DNA of 64,000 nucleotides from Shewanella marisflavi (GCF_023283925.1 NZ_JAKIKX010000004.1:358754-422753), one strand, 5' to 3'; positions 27,132 through 36,392 are shown, numbered from the stretch's first letter. Program-made: numbers and translations. Notes: generated from the letters alone by a model not told the origin.

Positions 27132-28388
27132 ATGTCTCAATCTCGTATCATGGCGTTACCTTCGCCACATAAAAAAATCTTGCTTGCAGCAGGCTTGGTA
27201 TTGGGCGCCGCCGTGTTATGGCCTACGCAGCAGCAGACCCTTCCGCAACGCATTCCGGTTGCCCTGGATATTGAATCTTTGGTGACTAATCTGCAAAAGA
27301 GTGATGAAGTGGTTGAAATTGCCACTCATCCCGATTTTGTCAAAACTATCGTAACTGGCGATACCTTAAGCGGCTTGTTTGTTGAGGCCAATGTCGATCA
27401 GCAGACCATGTATAGGGTGCTTGAGGCCGACCTGAATATTTTGGCGCTGGATACCTTAAAGCCCGGTAATATTATCCGTTTCTGGCTCGATGACTCAGGC
27501 GAGCTCGAGAAGCTTGAACTCTATTTTAGCGCTGCGCGCCAAGTGGTGTTTAGTCGTTACGAGGAGGGGGGCTTTAGTGTCGAAGAGATCAATGTTGAAG
27601 GGATATGGCAAAACCGGGCCTTGAGCGGTGAGATCCACGGCTCTTTCTACCTGTCGGCGCAACGTATCGGCCTCAATGCCGGTGAGATCCAGCGGATCGA
27701 ATCTCTGCTCAAAGAGAAGCTCAATTTTGCCCGGGATCTGCGCGCCGGCGATAAGTTTGCTGTGCTCAAGAGCGATCAATATATCGATGGTGAAGCGACG
27801 GGAAATAGCGATATTCTTGGGGTCCATATACAGCGTGGCCGCAGTGACATCAACGCCTATCAAAACAGTGACGGCAACTTCTATGACGAACAGGGACGCA
27901 GTCTGGCCAGGGCTTTCCAGCGTGTGCCTTTACTCAAGAACTACCGCATTAGTTCACGCTATAACCGCCATCGCCACCATCCTGTGACCGGGCGCACCGC
28001 GCCGCATAATGGCACAGATTTCGCCACGCCCATCGGCACTAAGGTGGTCGCGCCAGGTGATGGTATCGTGTCTTTGGTGACCGACCATAGATATGCGGGT
28101 AAATATGTGGTGATCGATCATGGTAATAAGTATCGCACCCGCTATCTGCATCTATCTAAGGCGTTAGTGCATAAGGGGCAGCGTGTGTCTCGCGGTCAGG
28201 TGATAGCCCTGTCGGGCAAGACGGGCCGTATTACGGGTCCGCATCTGCACTATGAGTTTCATGTCAACGGCCGCCCAGTCGATCCTATGAAGGCCAATAT
28301 TCCGATGGCGAGCAAGTTGTCGACCAAGCAGATGAACGAGTTTGCTCAGCTGGTTAAGGTGCGCCAGATGATGATGGGCCAGAGCTAG
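27132..28388 (+). CDS. M23 family murein endopeptidase, MepM-like
   Basis: A 418-residue cell-wall hydrolase with an N-terminal membrane anchor or signal (ILLAAGLVLGAAVLW), a LysM/OapA-type region with GDTLSGLFVEAN near 75-90, and a C-terminal LytM domain. Zinc ligands are visible in HNGTDFATPIGT (HxxxD) and GPHLHYEFHVNGRPVDP (HxH). It should cleave peptide cross-links in peptidoglycan during growth. Two upstream in-frame starts exist; 27132 is preferred because the anchor lies close to it, but 27090 is possible. Confidence 0.9.
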   Translation: MSQSRIMALPSPHKKILLAAGLVLGAAVLWPTQQQTLPQRIPVALDIESLVTNLQKSDEVVEIATHPDFVKTIVTGDTLSGLFVEANVDQQTMYRVLEADLNILALDTLKPGNIIRFWLDDSGELEKLELYFSAARQVVFSRYEEGGFSVEEINVEGIWQNRALSGEIHGSFYLSAQRIGLNAGEIQRIESLLKEKLNFARDLRAGDKFAVLKSDQYIDGEATGNSDILGVHIQRGRSDINAYQNSDGNFYDEQGRSLARAFQRVPLLKNYRISSRYNRHRHHPVTGRTAPHNGTDFATPIGTKVVAPGDGIVSLVTDHRYAGKYVVIDHGNKYRTRYLHLSKALVHKGQRVSRGQVIALSGKTGRITGPHLHYEFHVNGRPVDPMKANIPMASKLSTKQMNEFAQLVKVRQMMMGQS

Positions 28389-28412
28389 TTCAGAGAGTTA
28401 GCTACCAGTAAT

Positions 28413-28441
28413 AAAAAACGCCACATGATGTGGCGTTTTTT
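28413..28441. terminator. Bidirectional rho-independent terminator
   Basis: AAAAAACGCCACA and TGTGGCGTTTTTT form a symmetric hairpin between the convergent M23 peptidase and ygjP genes. Confidence 0.94.
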
Positions 28442-28946
28442 ATGGGTTTTCGGCGGCTTCCAGATCTAACATGGTGAGCCAGAGCCTGAGATCAAACTCC
28501 AGCTGATGATAATCGCCTTCCATATGACAACAGAGCTGATAGAAAGCTTTGTTGTGATCTTTCTCTTTTAGGTGTGCCAGTTCGTGTACCACTACCATGC
28601 GCAGCAAAGGTTCTGGCAATTGCTTGAGCCTGGCCGCTATGCGGATCTCATTTTTCGACTTGGTCTTGCCGCCATGGTTTTTGGCTATATAGGAATGTAA
28701 GCCCAAGGCCTGTTTCTTGAGGGTGAGCTTGTCATCAAAAATCACCTTGCTCAGCGGCGACGATTTCTTGAGATAGCGATTTTTGAAGGCCATGGTGTAA
28801 TCATACAGGGCCTTGTCGCTGCGGATATCGTGTCCATCGGGGTAACGCCGCTCAAGTACAGCTCTTAAGCGTTTATTCTCGATAAGCTCATAGACTTGAC
28901 TAAGCAGTTCGGCGCGATAGCCTTGAAGGTAGGGGAGAGAAACCAT
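28440..28946 (-). CDS. ygjP: YgjP-type metallopeptidase-domain protein
   Basis: A 168-residue protein of the YgjP/DUF45 family. The zinc motif HELAHLKEKDH lies near 119-129 (HExxH plus a later His), followed by KAFYQLCCHMEGDYHQLEFD. Both are nearly the same as in E. coli YgjP as I recall it, and the start LPYLQGYRAELLSQV also matches. It was first linked to restriction systems as a possible metal-dependent hydrolase; the substrate is unknown. An in-frame GTG at 28970 would add eight residues, but it lies in a GC hairpin between the genes. Confidence 0.9.
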   Translation of the reverse strand: MVSLPYLQGYRAELLSQVYELIENKRLRAVLERRYPDGHDIRSDKALYDYTMAFKNRYLKKSSPLSKVIFDDKLTLKKQALGLHSYIAKNHGGKTKSKNEIRIAARLKQLPEPLLRMVVVHELAHLKEKDHNKAFYQLCCHMEGDYHQLEFDLRLWLTMLDLEAAENP

Positions 28947-28991
28947 AATAGCAAACCGGGCGCCTGGCACCCGGTGAGTCTTAGCTGTGTC

Positions 28992-29432
28992 TTAATCGTT
29001 CTTGGCAAAGATGCACTTGTTTTGGTAGCAATAGGCCACCTCAAAGGCACTTTTTTGAAAGCGTTTCAGATCCAGACCGTCGAAATCGACCATAGGTGGA
29101 TTGCGCTTAAGCTGCTCTTTGATGTTGACCGGCGAGATCAGGTGTACCGGCAGACCGCATAGCTGAATGGCCGCTTCCATCTTAAAGCTGGTGGCACTAC
29201 CGGCCAGTTTGCCTTTCTGCTCGCGTTCGATGATGACCACTTCGTCGACCTTGTAATCTTCCATCAGCTTGCTAAAGGCAAAGTGAAACTCTTTAATCGA
29301 CTCAGTCTTAGCCGAATTGGAGATAGTCAGCGAGCGAGAACGGCAATCAGGGACGTTAAAGGTCTCACCTTCATAGCTCAACAAACAGATGATGGCTTCG
29401 CCACCTTTTAACTCAACGCCACAAACTCTCAT
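28992..29432 (-). CDS. DUF3010 family protein
   Basis: A 146-residue protein of the DUF3010 family. The N-terminus MRVCGVELKGGEAIICLL and the later KLAGSATSFKMEAAIQL have the look of an RNase H-like or actin-like nucleotide fold (beta strand followed by acidic residue, then VVIIERE). No function is established. It lies 45 bases before ygjP on the same strand, with a small GC hairpin between them (about 28952-28970). Confidence 0.82.
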   Translation of the reverse strand: MRVCGVELKGGEAIICLLSYEGETFNVPDCRSRSLTISNSAKTESIKEFHFAFSKLMEDYKVDEVVIIEREQKGKLAGSATSFKMEAAIQLCGLPVHLISPVNIKEQLKRNPPMVDFDGLDLKRFQKSAFEVAYCYQNKCIFAKND

Positions 29433-29580
29433 GATAACCCTAATATAAAAAAACCAATGGCGGCTATTGTAACCTTAATTGACCGGATTGAGCACTAGTT
29501 GTTGCGGGAAAATCGCCACGGGGGATGCTTTGCTGGCCTCACGGAAGCTTAGAGGAGAGTCGGATAAAAAGGCAGAGATA

Positions 29581-29605
29581 AAAAAAGCGGTCATTGAGAC
29601 CGCTT
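29581..29605 (-). terminator. Rho-independent terminator after the helicase gene
   Basis: On the minus strand AAGCGGTC and GACCGCTT pair around TCAAT-type loop bases and are followed by a run of T. Confidence 0.9.
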
Positions 29606-29645
29606 GATGTTAAAGAGATGCTAGCTCACAAGGTATTAGCCAGGC

Positions 29646-30989
29646 TTAATCTTCAGGCGTATCTTGCAGTTTTGATTTAGGTTTACGCAGCATAGGCGCG
29701 TCACCAATATCGACACCTGTGATAAAGCGTCTATCGCGCTGGGCTTTCGCTTTGCCGGCGCTGGCACCTTTAACCGCTTTTGTCTTAGGTTTATGCTGAG
29801 ATTTCGCCTTTTGCTTGGCTTGCTTGGGGGCGTCTTTTAGCCCTTTAAATTTAGGTTCGAGTCCTTCCAGCTCACTCAGCTCAAAGTTCCTTCGCAGGAA
29901 CAATTGAACCTGTTTGAAGTTGGCCCAGTCTTTAGGCCCCACTAATGAGATGGCATCGCCCTTGGCGCCAGCGCGGCCGGTGCGGCCAATACGGTGAATA
30001 TACTCTTCGGCAAATTTAGGCATGTCGAAGTTAATCACCAAAGAGACGTTAAGCAGATCTAAGCCCCGTGAGGCCACATCTGTGGTCACCAGAATTTGCT
30101 GCTGGCCACGGCTAAACTGATCCATGATCTGGTTACGGGCCGCTTGCTTAAGCTCGCCGCTAAGGGAAGCTGTGCTAAGTCCCTGCTCGGCCAGTACCGC
30201 CGCCAATCTGTCGGTGTCGCCGCGGGTCGCAGTAAAGATAATGACCTGCTTATGTTGCTCTTGTTTGAGCAGTTGAAACAGTAACTTCTCTTTATGGCTC
30301 AGGTTGTCACACAGGTAAATTTTCTGGGTAATGTCCTGATTCTCGACATGGGATTCACCAATGGCGACATGCTCGGGTTCTTTAAGCAGCTCAGCGGCGA
30401 TTTCGTTGATTTGGCCATGATCTAAGGTGGCCGAAAACATCAGTGTCTGACGACGCTTGTGGTCAGCTGCCTGATTGATCGCTCTGAGTTGGTCGGCAAA
30501 GCCGAGATCCAGCATACGGTCTGCCTCATCTAAGATGAGTAGCTCGAGGCCGTTAAGAAACAGATGATTTTGCGCCAAGTGATCGGCCAGACGTCCTGGC
30601 GTGGCGACGACGAAATGAGGATCTTTAGCCAGTGCCTTGGCCTGGTCGTTAAAGTTTTCGCCGCCTAAGATCTTGAGTGCCTTATATTGAGTGTTAGCCA
30701 CCAATAGGCGTAGCTGACTGTAGACCTGGGTGGCCAGTTCGCGCGTTGGCAACAGGATCAGTACCCTGGGATCGCGCTTAGTTAACGCCTTGGTGGAGAT
30801 GACTCGTTGCATTGCCGGCAACAAGAAGGCGAGGGTCTTGCCAGAGCCTGTCTTTGAGGATGCCATGAGATCTCTTCCCGATAAGCCGACGGGAATCGAT
30901 TGCGTTTGGATCTCGGTCGGCGTGTCGATGCCCATATGTTCAAGGCTGGTCAATAGACGTTTATCGAGTGAAAAATCTGAAAATTGCAA
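29646..30989 (-). CDS. DEAD-box RNA helicase, SrmB/RhlE-like
   Basis: A 447-residue helicase with all core motifs: Q-motif region (TPTEIQTQSIP), ASSKTGSGKT, PTRELA, DEAD in LILDEADRMLD, SAT in MFSATLD, ATDVASRGLDL-type motif (TTDVASRGLD) and HRIGRTGR. A basic Lys/Ala-rich tail (about 360-447) should bind RNA. It probably remodels RNA in ribosome assembly. The start is taken as TTG at 30989 because GGAG lies seven bases before it and the family N-terminus begins there; an upstream in-frame ATG at 31049 would add 20 residues that look unrelated. Confidence 0.88.
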   Translation of the reverse strand: MQFSDFSLDKRLLTSLEHMGIDTPTEIQTQSIPVGLSGRDLMASSKTGSGKTLAFLLPAMQRVISTKALTKRDPRVLILLPTRELATQVYSQLRLLVANTQYKALKILGGENFNDQAKALAKDPHFVVATPGRLADHLAQNHLFLNGLELLILDEADRMLDLGFADQLRAINQAADHKRRQTLMFSATLDHGQINEIAAELLKEPEHVAIGESHVENQDITQKIYLCDNLSHKEKLLFQLLKQEQHKQVIIFTATRGDTDRLAAVLAEQGLSTASLSGELKQAARNQIMDQFSRGQQQILVTTDVASRGLDLLNVSLVINFDMPKFAEEYIHRIGRTGRAGAKGDAISLVGPKDWANFKQVQLFLRRNFELSELEGLEPKFKGLKDAPKQAKQKAKSQHKPKTKAVKGASAGKAKAQRDRRFITGVDIGDAPMLRKPKSKLQDTPED

Positions 30990-31206
30990 TGCTGTGCTCC
31001 AAAATAACCATAGGGGCGCATTATACATCGCCGTGAACGATTCAGCCATCGACTTGAGGCGCCAGGATTGTGTTGTTGGGTCGATGACAAATATTTGTGC
31101 CGATCAGGCTGCTTGGTGGCTGACTTTGGCTTATGATGAAAAATGAACTCAGTTAAGGTCGGCAAACAGAGATTTGCCAACTATCCCAGGGAGTATTAAA
31201 GAGAGT

Positions 31207-32154
31207 ATGGCGAATATCGGCATAGCGCTGGGCAGCGGTGCGGCGAAAGGGTGGGCACATATTGGTGTGCTTAAAGAGCTAGCAAGTATGGGAGTGTTAC
31301 CCAACAAGGTCGCGGGCTGTTCTATTGGCGCCGTGGTGGGGGCAGCCTATGCGCAAGATAATCTCGATGATCTTGAGGCCTGGGTCAGCAGCTTTTCCAG
31401 CTGGGATGTGTTGGGTCTGATGGATCTGAGTTGGCGCAAAGGAGGCTTAATCGGTGGCGAGAAGGTGTTTGATGTGATGCAGCAGCATATCGGCAACCTG
31501 GATATCGAGCAGATGCAGATGCCGTTTGCGGCGGTGGCGACCGATCTTTATACCGGTCAGGAGATCTGGTTTAAACAGGGGAACTTGCGCCACGCGGTCA
31601 GGGCCTCCTGTTCTATGCCGGGAATTTTGCCACCGGCCAGGGTCGGCGATCGTTGGTTGGTCGATGGCGCAGTGGTTAACCCTGTGCCTGTGTCTGTCAG
31701 TCGTGCCATGGGGGTCGATCTTGTGATTGCGGTGGATCTTAATGCCCACCGAAAGGCACGTGTTCAGCAACTGCCGGTGGCTATCTCATCAGATGTTAAA
31801 CCTAGCCCGGCCGAGCAGATCAAAGCAGACAAAGAGTTGGAGAGCGGCTTTATGGATCTATTGGCAAGGGGCCGAGAGTATGTCACTGGCCTAACCGATA
31901 AATTTTCGTTAGGCAATCGCAGTGAGCCTGGGATGTTAGCCGTGATGTCTCAGTCGATGGATATTTTAGAGCAGCGCCACAAGCGGGTTCGCCTGATGGG
32001 CGATCCGCCGGATATACTTATCACTCCCAATGTGATGGAGATTGGTACCATGGAGTTCCATCGCGCCAGAGAAGCGATAGAAGCGGGTCAGGAGGCGGTG
32101 AAGCTGGTGGCACATATCATTCGCGCTCGTATCGATGAGCTTGAGGGCTCATAA
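31207..32154 (+). CDS. rssA: Patatin-like phospholipase, RssA-like
   Basis: A 315-residue patatin. The oxyanion loop GSGAAKGWAHIGVL lies near 8-21, the nucleophile elbow GCSIGAVVG near 38-46 and the catalytic aspartate in LVDGAVVNPVP near 156-166. The size and N-terminus match RssA-type cytoplasmic esterases. The ATG at 31207 with GAGAG before it is chosen over an in-frame codon at 31174. The physiological lipid substrate is not known. Confidence 0.9.
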   Translation: MANIGIALGSGAAKGWAHIGVLKELASMGVLPNKVAGCSIGAVVGAAYAQDNLDDLEAWVSSFSSWDVLGLMDLSWRKGGLIGGEKVFDVMQQHIGNLDIEQMQMPFAAVATDLYTGQEIWFKQGNLRHAVRASCSMPGILPPARVGDRWLVDGAVVNPVPVSVSRAMGVDLVIAVDLNAHRKARVQQLPVAISSDVKPSPAEQIKADKELESGFMDLLARGREYVTGLTDKFSLGNRSEPGMLAVMSQSMDILEQRHKRVRLMGDPPDILITPNVMEIGTMEFHRAREAIEAGQEAVKLVAHIIRARIDELEGS

Positions 32155-32176
32155 CCGCTTAATAGCCAGATAATCT

Positions 32177-32195
32177 AAACCATGGCCTGGTTTTT
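32177..32195 (+). terminator. Short hairpin after rssA, possible terminator
   Basis: AAACC and GGTTT pair around ATGGCCT and are followed by T residues. The stem is short, so strength is doubtful. Confidence 0.4.
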
Positions 32196-32239
32196 GCTGA
32201 TTGCTTAGATAATTCTTAGCAGCAGTCGGAAAATTGACA

Positions 32240-32938
32240 ATGAATTCAATTAGCCAGGCCATTAGCGGTTCACAAGCGAGTCTTATTGCCAACACCTATG
32301 GTCAGACGGACAAGGGTGTCGATGGTCATCTGTCGGGTGAAAAGGTGACCCTGTCGCACCAGGCGGCACAGACCCCGGAGCAGACGACTGGACCTGAGAT
32401 TAAACAGGAAGAGGTTCGTTTTTCTGCCAGAGCGGCCAGGGCACAAAAGATTGATGCCATGGCGAAAGATTTCTTTGCCTCTGGTCAGTTTGGCCTGGGA
32501 GACATTCCTAAGTTGATCCAACGCCTGCATCAAGATGGCATCTTATCCGAAAGTCAGCTCTCCCGCCTCGGTCAGGCAGGGTTTGAGATCCCCAAGGCCG
32601 ACGAAGCTCAGCCTAACTTACTTGAGTTTATTAACGCCCAGCGCAGTCAATTACAGGCGACTAAGCCAGACAGTGTTATGGTGTCTATTCTCGATGACGC
32701 TGAGTCCGTGCTTAAGCAGATGGATAGTTTAGATAGCCAGGGACTGAATCAAAAGGCCGCCAGGGTCTCGGCGCAGCTGTCGGTATTTGTGAATGGCGAT
32801 CAGGCTATGACAGATGCCGACAGATCTATGTGGCAGGGATTGAAATCGACCATGCAATTGGCTGCCTCTTCGGGAAGTTCGCAACAAGCTTCGGGGCAAT
32901 TACAGCGTTATTTGGCGCTATCTAAACGAATTACGTAA
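32240..32938 (+). CDS. Hypothetical protein (232 aa)
   Basis: A soluble protein without signal peptide or membrane segment that I do not recognise. It is rich in Gln, Ser and Ala. The first 60 residues look disordered (SISQAISGSQASLIANTYGQ), and the rest looks helical, with KDFFASGQFGLGDIPKLIQR near 75-95. The N-terminal style resembles flagellar or secreted-substrate accessory proteins, but nothing nearby supports that. It is preceded by an 85-base gap after rssA and followed by the nrdDG control region. ATG at 32240 is used; a TTG two codons earlier is possible. Confidence 0.7.
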   Translation: MNSISQAISGSQASLIANTYGQTDKGVDGHLSGEKVTLSHQAAQTPEQTTGPEIKQEEVRFSARAARAQKIDAMAKDFFASGQFGLGDIPKLIQRLHQDGILSESQLSRLGQAGFEIPKADEAQPNLLEFINAQRSQLQATKPDSVMVSILDDAESVLKQMDSLDSQGLNQKAARVSAQLSVFVNGDQAMTDADRSMWQGLKSTMQLAASSGSSQQASGQLQRYLALSKRIT

Positions 32939-33066
32939 TTTATTCACAGCTTGTCCCATTTTTATCCCGTATCTAGCTTTGTTTGAGTGAGAGGTCAAGG
33001 CTAGTTTTGGCGATCAGTGGCCTGGTTGGCAGTAATCTTTTGTCGCAAAATTCCATCGGTAAATTC

Positions 33067-33080
33067 ATGATCTGGATCAA
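33067..33080. promoter_or_regulatory. FNR/EtrA-like site upstream of nrdDG
   Basis: ATGATCTGGATCAA differs from the FNR consensus TTGATnnnnATCAA at one position only. It lies about 110 bp upstream of the nrdD start. FNR-type activators (EtrA in Shewanella) turn on nrdD without oxygen in many gammaproteobacteria, so the placement makes sense. Confidence 0.6.
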
Positions 33081-33108
33081 GGTACTTGTTCGCAACTTGT
33101 AGCTTAAT

Positions 33109-33155
33109 GCGCTACATATTGTGTTCATCGACTATATTGACACTATATATGGTGT
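33109..33155. promoter_or_regulatory. Pair of NrdR-box-like sequences
   Basis: GCGCTACATATTGTGT (33109-33124) and ACACTATATATGGTGT (33140-33155) match each other at 12 of 16 positions and resemble the NrdR box ACACwATATaTwgTGT. They are 31 bp apart, three helical turns, which is the typical spacing of paired NrdR boxes. NrdR represses ribonucleotide reductase genes when dATP is plentiful. Confidence 0.78.
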
Positions 33156-33188
33156 TAGTTTGGCCGTTACTTGAGGAGATATTGAACA

Positions 33189-35306
33189 ATGCCAGTGGTT
33201 ATTAAGCGGGATGGTTACCGCACGCCTTTTGACGAAACAAGGATTCGAGATGCTGTGATCGCAGCAGCTAATTCGGCAGGTATTGATGATGTTGCCTATG
33301 CCACGGCCGTGGCCCAACAAGTACGTCAGTCGGTGGCGGAATTTGACAAAGTTGATATTCACGATCTGCAAGATGCGGTCGAAAATCAGCTGATGGAAGG
33401 TCCCTATAAGCAACTTGCCAGGGTCTATATCGAGTATCGTCACGACAGAGATGTTCACCGAGAGCTGAGCAGCCGCCTTAATCGTGATATTCGTGGCTTG
33501 GTGGAGCAGAGTAATGCCAGTCTGCTAAACGAAAATGCCAATAAAGACTCTAAGGTGATCCCAACCCAGCGTGATCTATTGGCGGGCATTGTGGCTAAAC
33601 ACTATGCCACCCGTCATATTCTGCCAAGGGATGTGGTATCTGCCCATGAAGCGGGTGAGATCCATTATCACGATCTCGACTATGCGCCATTTTTCCCCAT
33701 GTTTAACTGCATGTTGATCGATCTGGCCGGTATGCTGACCCATGGGTTTAAAATGGGCAACGCCGAGATTGAAACCCCTAAGTCTATCTCTACCGCCACA
33801 GCGGTGACGGCGCAGATCATCGCCCAGGTGGCCAGCCATATCTATGGCGGCACCACCATCAACCGTATCGATGAGGTGCTGGCGCCTTTCGTGGCCAAGA
33901 GTTACGACAAGCATTACCAGGTGGCACTGACCTGGGGTATCACTGATGCCAAAGCGTTTGCCACGGCGCAGACAGAGAAAGAGTGTCACGATGCCTTCCA
34001 GTCGTTGGAATATGAGGTCAACACCCTGCATACCGCCAACGGCCAGACACCTTTTGTCACCTTTGGTTTTGGCCTGGGGACTTCATGGGAGTCACGCCTT
34101 ATCCAATCTTCTATGATGAAGGTGCGTATGACGGGTCTGGGTAAGAACCGTAAAACCGCAGTTTTCCCTAAGTTGGTGTTTGCTATTCGAGACGGCATCA
34201 ATCATAAGGCGGGCGACTGTAATTATGACATCAAGCAGATGGCGCTTAAGTGTGCGTCTATGCGCATGTATCCCGATATTCTCAACTACGAGCAGGTTGA
34301 GAAGGTCACAGGTTCCTTTAAGACGCCTATGGGTTGTCGCAGCTTCTTGGGTACCTATGAAGAAGAGGGTGAGTTGGTACACGAAGGGCGCAATAACTTA
34401 GGGGTGGTCAGCCTGAACCTGCCTCGAATCGCAATCGAGGCGCAAGGAGATGAGGCGCGTTTCTATCAGTTACTCGATCAGCGTTTAATCGTTGCTCGCC
34501 GCGCCTTGGATACCCGTATCGAACGTCTGCAAGGGGTTAAGGCTCGCGTTGCACCTATTTTGTATATGGAAGGGGCCTGTGGCGTGCGTCTGCGCGCCGA
34601 TGATGAGATCAGCCAGATCTTTAAAAATGGCCGCGCATCTATCTCTCTAGGCTATATCGGCCTCCATGAGAGCATCAATGCCCTTTATGGCAATGACACC
34701 CATGTGTATGACAGCGAGGAGCTGAGGGCGAAGGCGATTGCCATCATCGAGTATCTTAAGGCGGCGACCGTGCGCTGGCGTGAAGAGTCAGGTTATGGCT
34801 TTAGCCTCTACAGCACACCGAGTGAAAATCTTTGTAGTCGTTTCTGTAAGCTAGATACTAAGGCCTTTGGCGTGATCGATGGCGTGACAGATCGCGGCTA
34901 TTACACCAACAGTTTCCACCTGGATGTAGAGAAGAAGGTTAATCCTTACGATAAGCTGGATTTCGAGCAGCCCTATCCAGCGCTCACCAGTGGTGGTTTC
35001 ATCTGCTATGGCGAGTACCCCAATATGCAAAATAATATTGAGGCGCTGGAAGATGTCTGGGACTACAGCTATAGCCGCGTGCCTTACTATGGGACCAATA
35101 CACCTATCGATGAGTGCTACGACTGTGGCTTCACCGGCGAGTTTAGCTGTACCAGTAAGGGCTTTACCTGTCCTAAATGCGGTAACCATGAGCCGAGCAG
35201 GGTTTCAGTGACCCGCCGGGTATGCGGCTATCTCGGTAGTCCTGATGCCAGACCCTTCAACTATGGTAAGCAGGAAGAGGTGAAGCGCAGGGTGAAGCAC
35301 CTCTAA
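33189..35306 (+). CDS. nrdD: Anaerobic ribonucleoside-triphosphate reductase
   Basis: A 705-residue glycyl-radical enzyme. An N-terminal ATP-cone is present (about 1-90; VIKRDGYRTPFDETRIRDAV). The C-terminus has the zinc ribbon CYDCGFTG...CPKCG near 640-665 and the glycyl-radical loop RRVCGYLGSPDARP near 677-690. It reduces ribonucleoside triphosphates to deoxy forms without oxygen and is activated by NrdG, encoded next. AGGAG precedes the ATG. NrdR-like and FNR-like sites lie upstream. Confidence 0.97.
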   Translation: MPVVIKRDGYRTPFDETRIRDAVIAAANSAGIDDVAYATAVAQQVRQSVAEFDKVDIHDLQDAVENQLMEGPYKQLARVYIEYRHDRDVHRELSSRLNRDIRGLVEQSNASLLNENANKDSKVIPTQRDLLAGIVAKHYATRHILPRDVVSAHEAGEIHYHDLDYAPFFPMFNCMLIDLAGMLTHGFKMGNAEIETPKSISTATAVTAQIIAQVASHIYGGTTINRIDEVLAPFVAKSYDKHYQVALTWGITDAKAFATAQTEKECHDAFQSLEYEVNTLHTANGQTPFVTFGFGLGTSWESRLIQSSMMKVRMTGLGKNRKTAVFPKLVFAIRDGINHKAGDCNYDIKQMALKCASMRMYPDILNYEQVEKVTGSFKTPMGCRSFLGTYEEEGELVHEGRNNLGVVSLNLPRIAIEAQGDEARFYQLLDQRLIVARRALDTRIERLQGVKARVAPILYMEGACGVRLRADDEISQIFKNGRASISLGYIGLHESINALYGNDTHVYDSEELRAKAIAIIEYLKAATVRWREESGYGFSLYSTPSENLCSRFCKLDTKAFGVIDGVTDRGYYTNSFHLDVEKKVNPYDKLDFEQPYPALTSGGFICYGEYPNMQNNIEALEDVWDYSYSRVPYYGTNTPIDECYDCGFTGEFSCTSKGFTCPKCGNHEPSRVSVTRRVCGYLGSPDARPFNYGKQEEVKRRVKHL

Positions 35307-35402
35307 TGAGGTGACTGCACCTTAGTTAAAGGTGCTGTGGCTAGGTGAAACTCAAGATAGCAAGGTGCCTATAGGCTCTTGCTATCTTTGTGTGAGGCAT
35401 AC

Positions 35403-35888
35403 ATGAATTATCATCAATATTTTCCCATCGATGTGGTGAACGGCCCCGGCACCAGGGTGACCCTGTTTGTGTCTGGCTGTGAGCATCAATGCCGCGGCTG
35501 TTACAACCAATCGACCTGGAATCCCTGCTCGGGTCACCTCTTTGATCAGGCTATGATTGAGCAGGTGATTAAGGATTTGAACGATACCCGTATCAAGCGC
35601 CGTGGGTTGTCGCTCTCTGGAGGGGATCCTTTATACCCTCAGAACTTGGACGATATCCTGGCCTTGGTGCAAAGGGTAAAAAATGAGTGTCCTGGCAAAG
35701 ATATCTGGCTATGGACGGGTTATACCTTAGATGAGCTCACGCCAGCTCAGCGGGCGGTGATCGCCTACGTAGATGTGTTGGTGGACGGTAAGTTTGAGCA
35801 ATCGCTGGCCGATCCCAGTTTGGTTTTTCGTGGCAGCAGTAATCAGGTGATCCACTATCTTAGCGATAATCATGAGTTTAAGGCTTAA
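35403..35888 (+). CDS. nrdG: Anaerobic ribonucleotide reductase activating protein
   Basis: A 161-residue radical-SAM enzyme. The cluster motif CEHQCRGC (CxxxCxxC) lies near residues 26-33, followed by LSLSGGDPLYPQN near 66-78 and an IWLWTGYT segment. It makes the glycyl radical in NrdD using S-adenosylmethionine. The ATG at 35403 gives the family N-terminus MNYHQYFPIDVVNGPG; an upstream in-frame codon at 35379 is less likely. Confidence 0.96.
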   Translation: MNYHQYFPIDVVNGPGTRVTLFVSGCEHQCRGCYNQSTWNPCSGHLFDQAMIEQVIKDLNDTRIKRRGLSLSGGDPLYPQNLDDILALVQRVKNECPGKDIWLWTGYTLDELTPAQRAVIAYVDVLVDGKFEQSLADPSLVFRGSSNQVIHYLSDNHEFKA

Positions 35889-36035
35889 GTCATTTAATGG
35901 CGCAGTCTGTCTTTGGGCATGATGACTTGTCCGCTTCTTCCCCATTAGTGGTATAATGTTCGCCAATTTTGCAGATGCAGCCTATTTTTAGCTAAGGGCT
36001 GCATTTGTATTTTAGCTAGATTTTAAGGCAAGTTA

Positions 36036-36392
36036 ATGAATTTAAAGCAAGAGTTACAGCAATTGAACGATCGTCTCGACAAGTATCGCCGCAAGTTAGA
36101 TGCGGCTGAAAAACGTGGCGATCAGGCGGTGATTTTGCAGTTTAAGCAAGAGATCAATGCGGTAACTAAGCAAATTACCCACGTCAAGCAGCAGCAAAGC
36201 CGCCAACTGAACAAAAAAGGCTCAGAGGTGAGTGAACTGGCTTTTAGTCGCGCGCTCACTAAGGCGGAGCAGGCCGATATGGGTAAGCTTAAGCGTTCGG
36301 TGAAAGGCTTGGTGGTGGTTCATCCTATGACGGCGCTGGGGCGTCAGATGGGACTCACTCAGGTAACGGGCTACGCACCTAAGGCTTTTTAA
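36036..36392 (+). CDS. yibL: YibL family ribosome-associated protein
   Basis: A 118-residue basic protein (DUF2810). It has an N-terminal coiled coil (LQQLNDRLDKYRRKLDAAEK) and the conserved C-terminus KAEQADMGKLKRSVKGLVVV then HPMTALGRQMGL, nearly the same as E. coli YibL as I recall it. YibL co-purifies with ribosomes; the role is not established. It stands alone between nrdG and ribA. Confidence 0.92.
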   Translation: MNLKQELQQLNDRLDKYRRKLDAAEKRGDQAVILQFKQEINAVTKQITHVKQQQSRQLNKKGSEVSELAFSRALTKAEQADMGKLKRSVKGLVVVHPMTALGRQMGLTQVTGYAPKAF

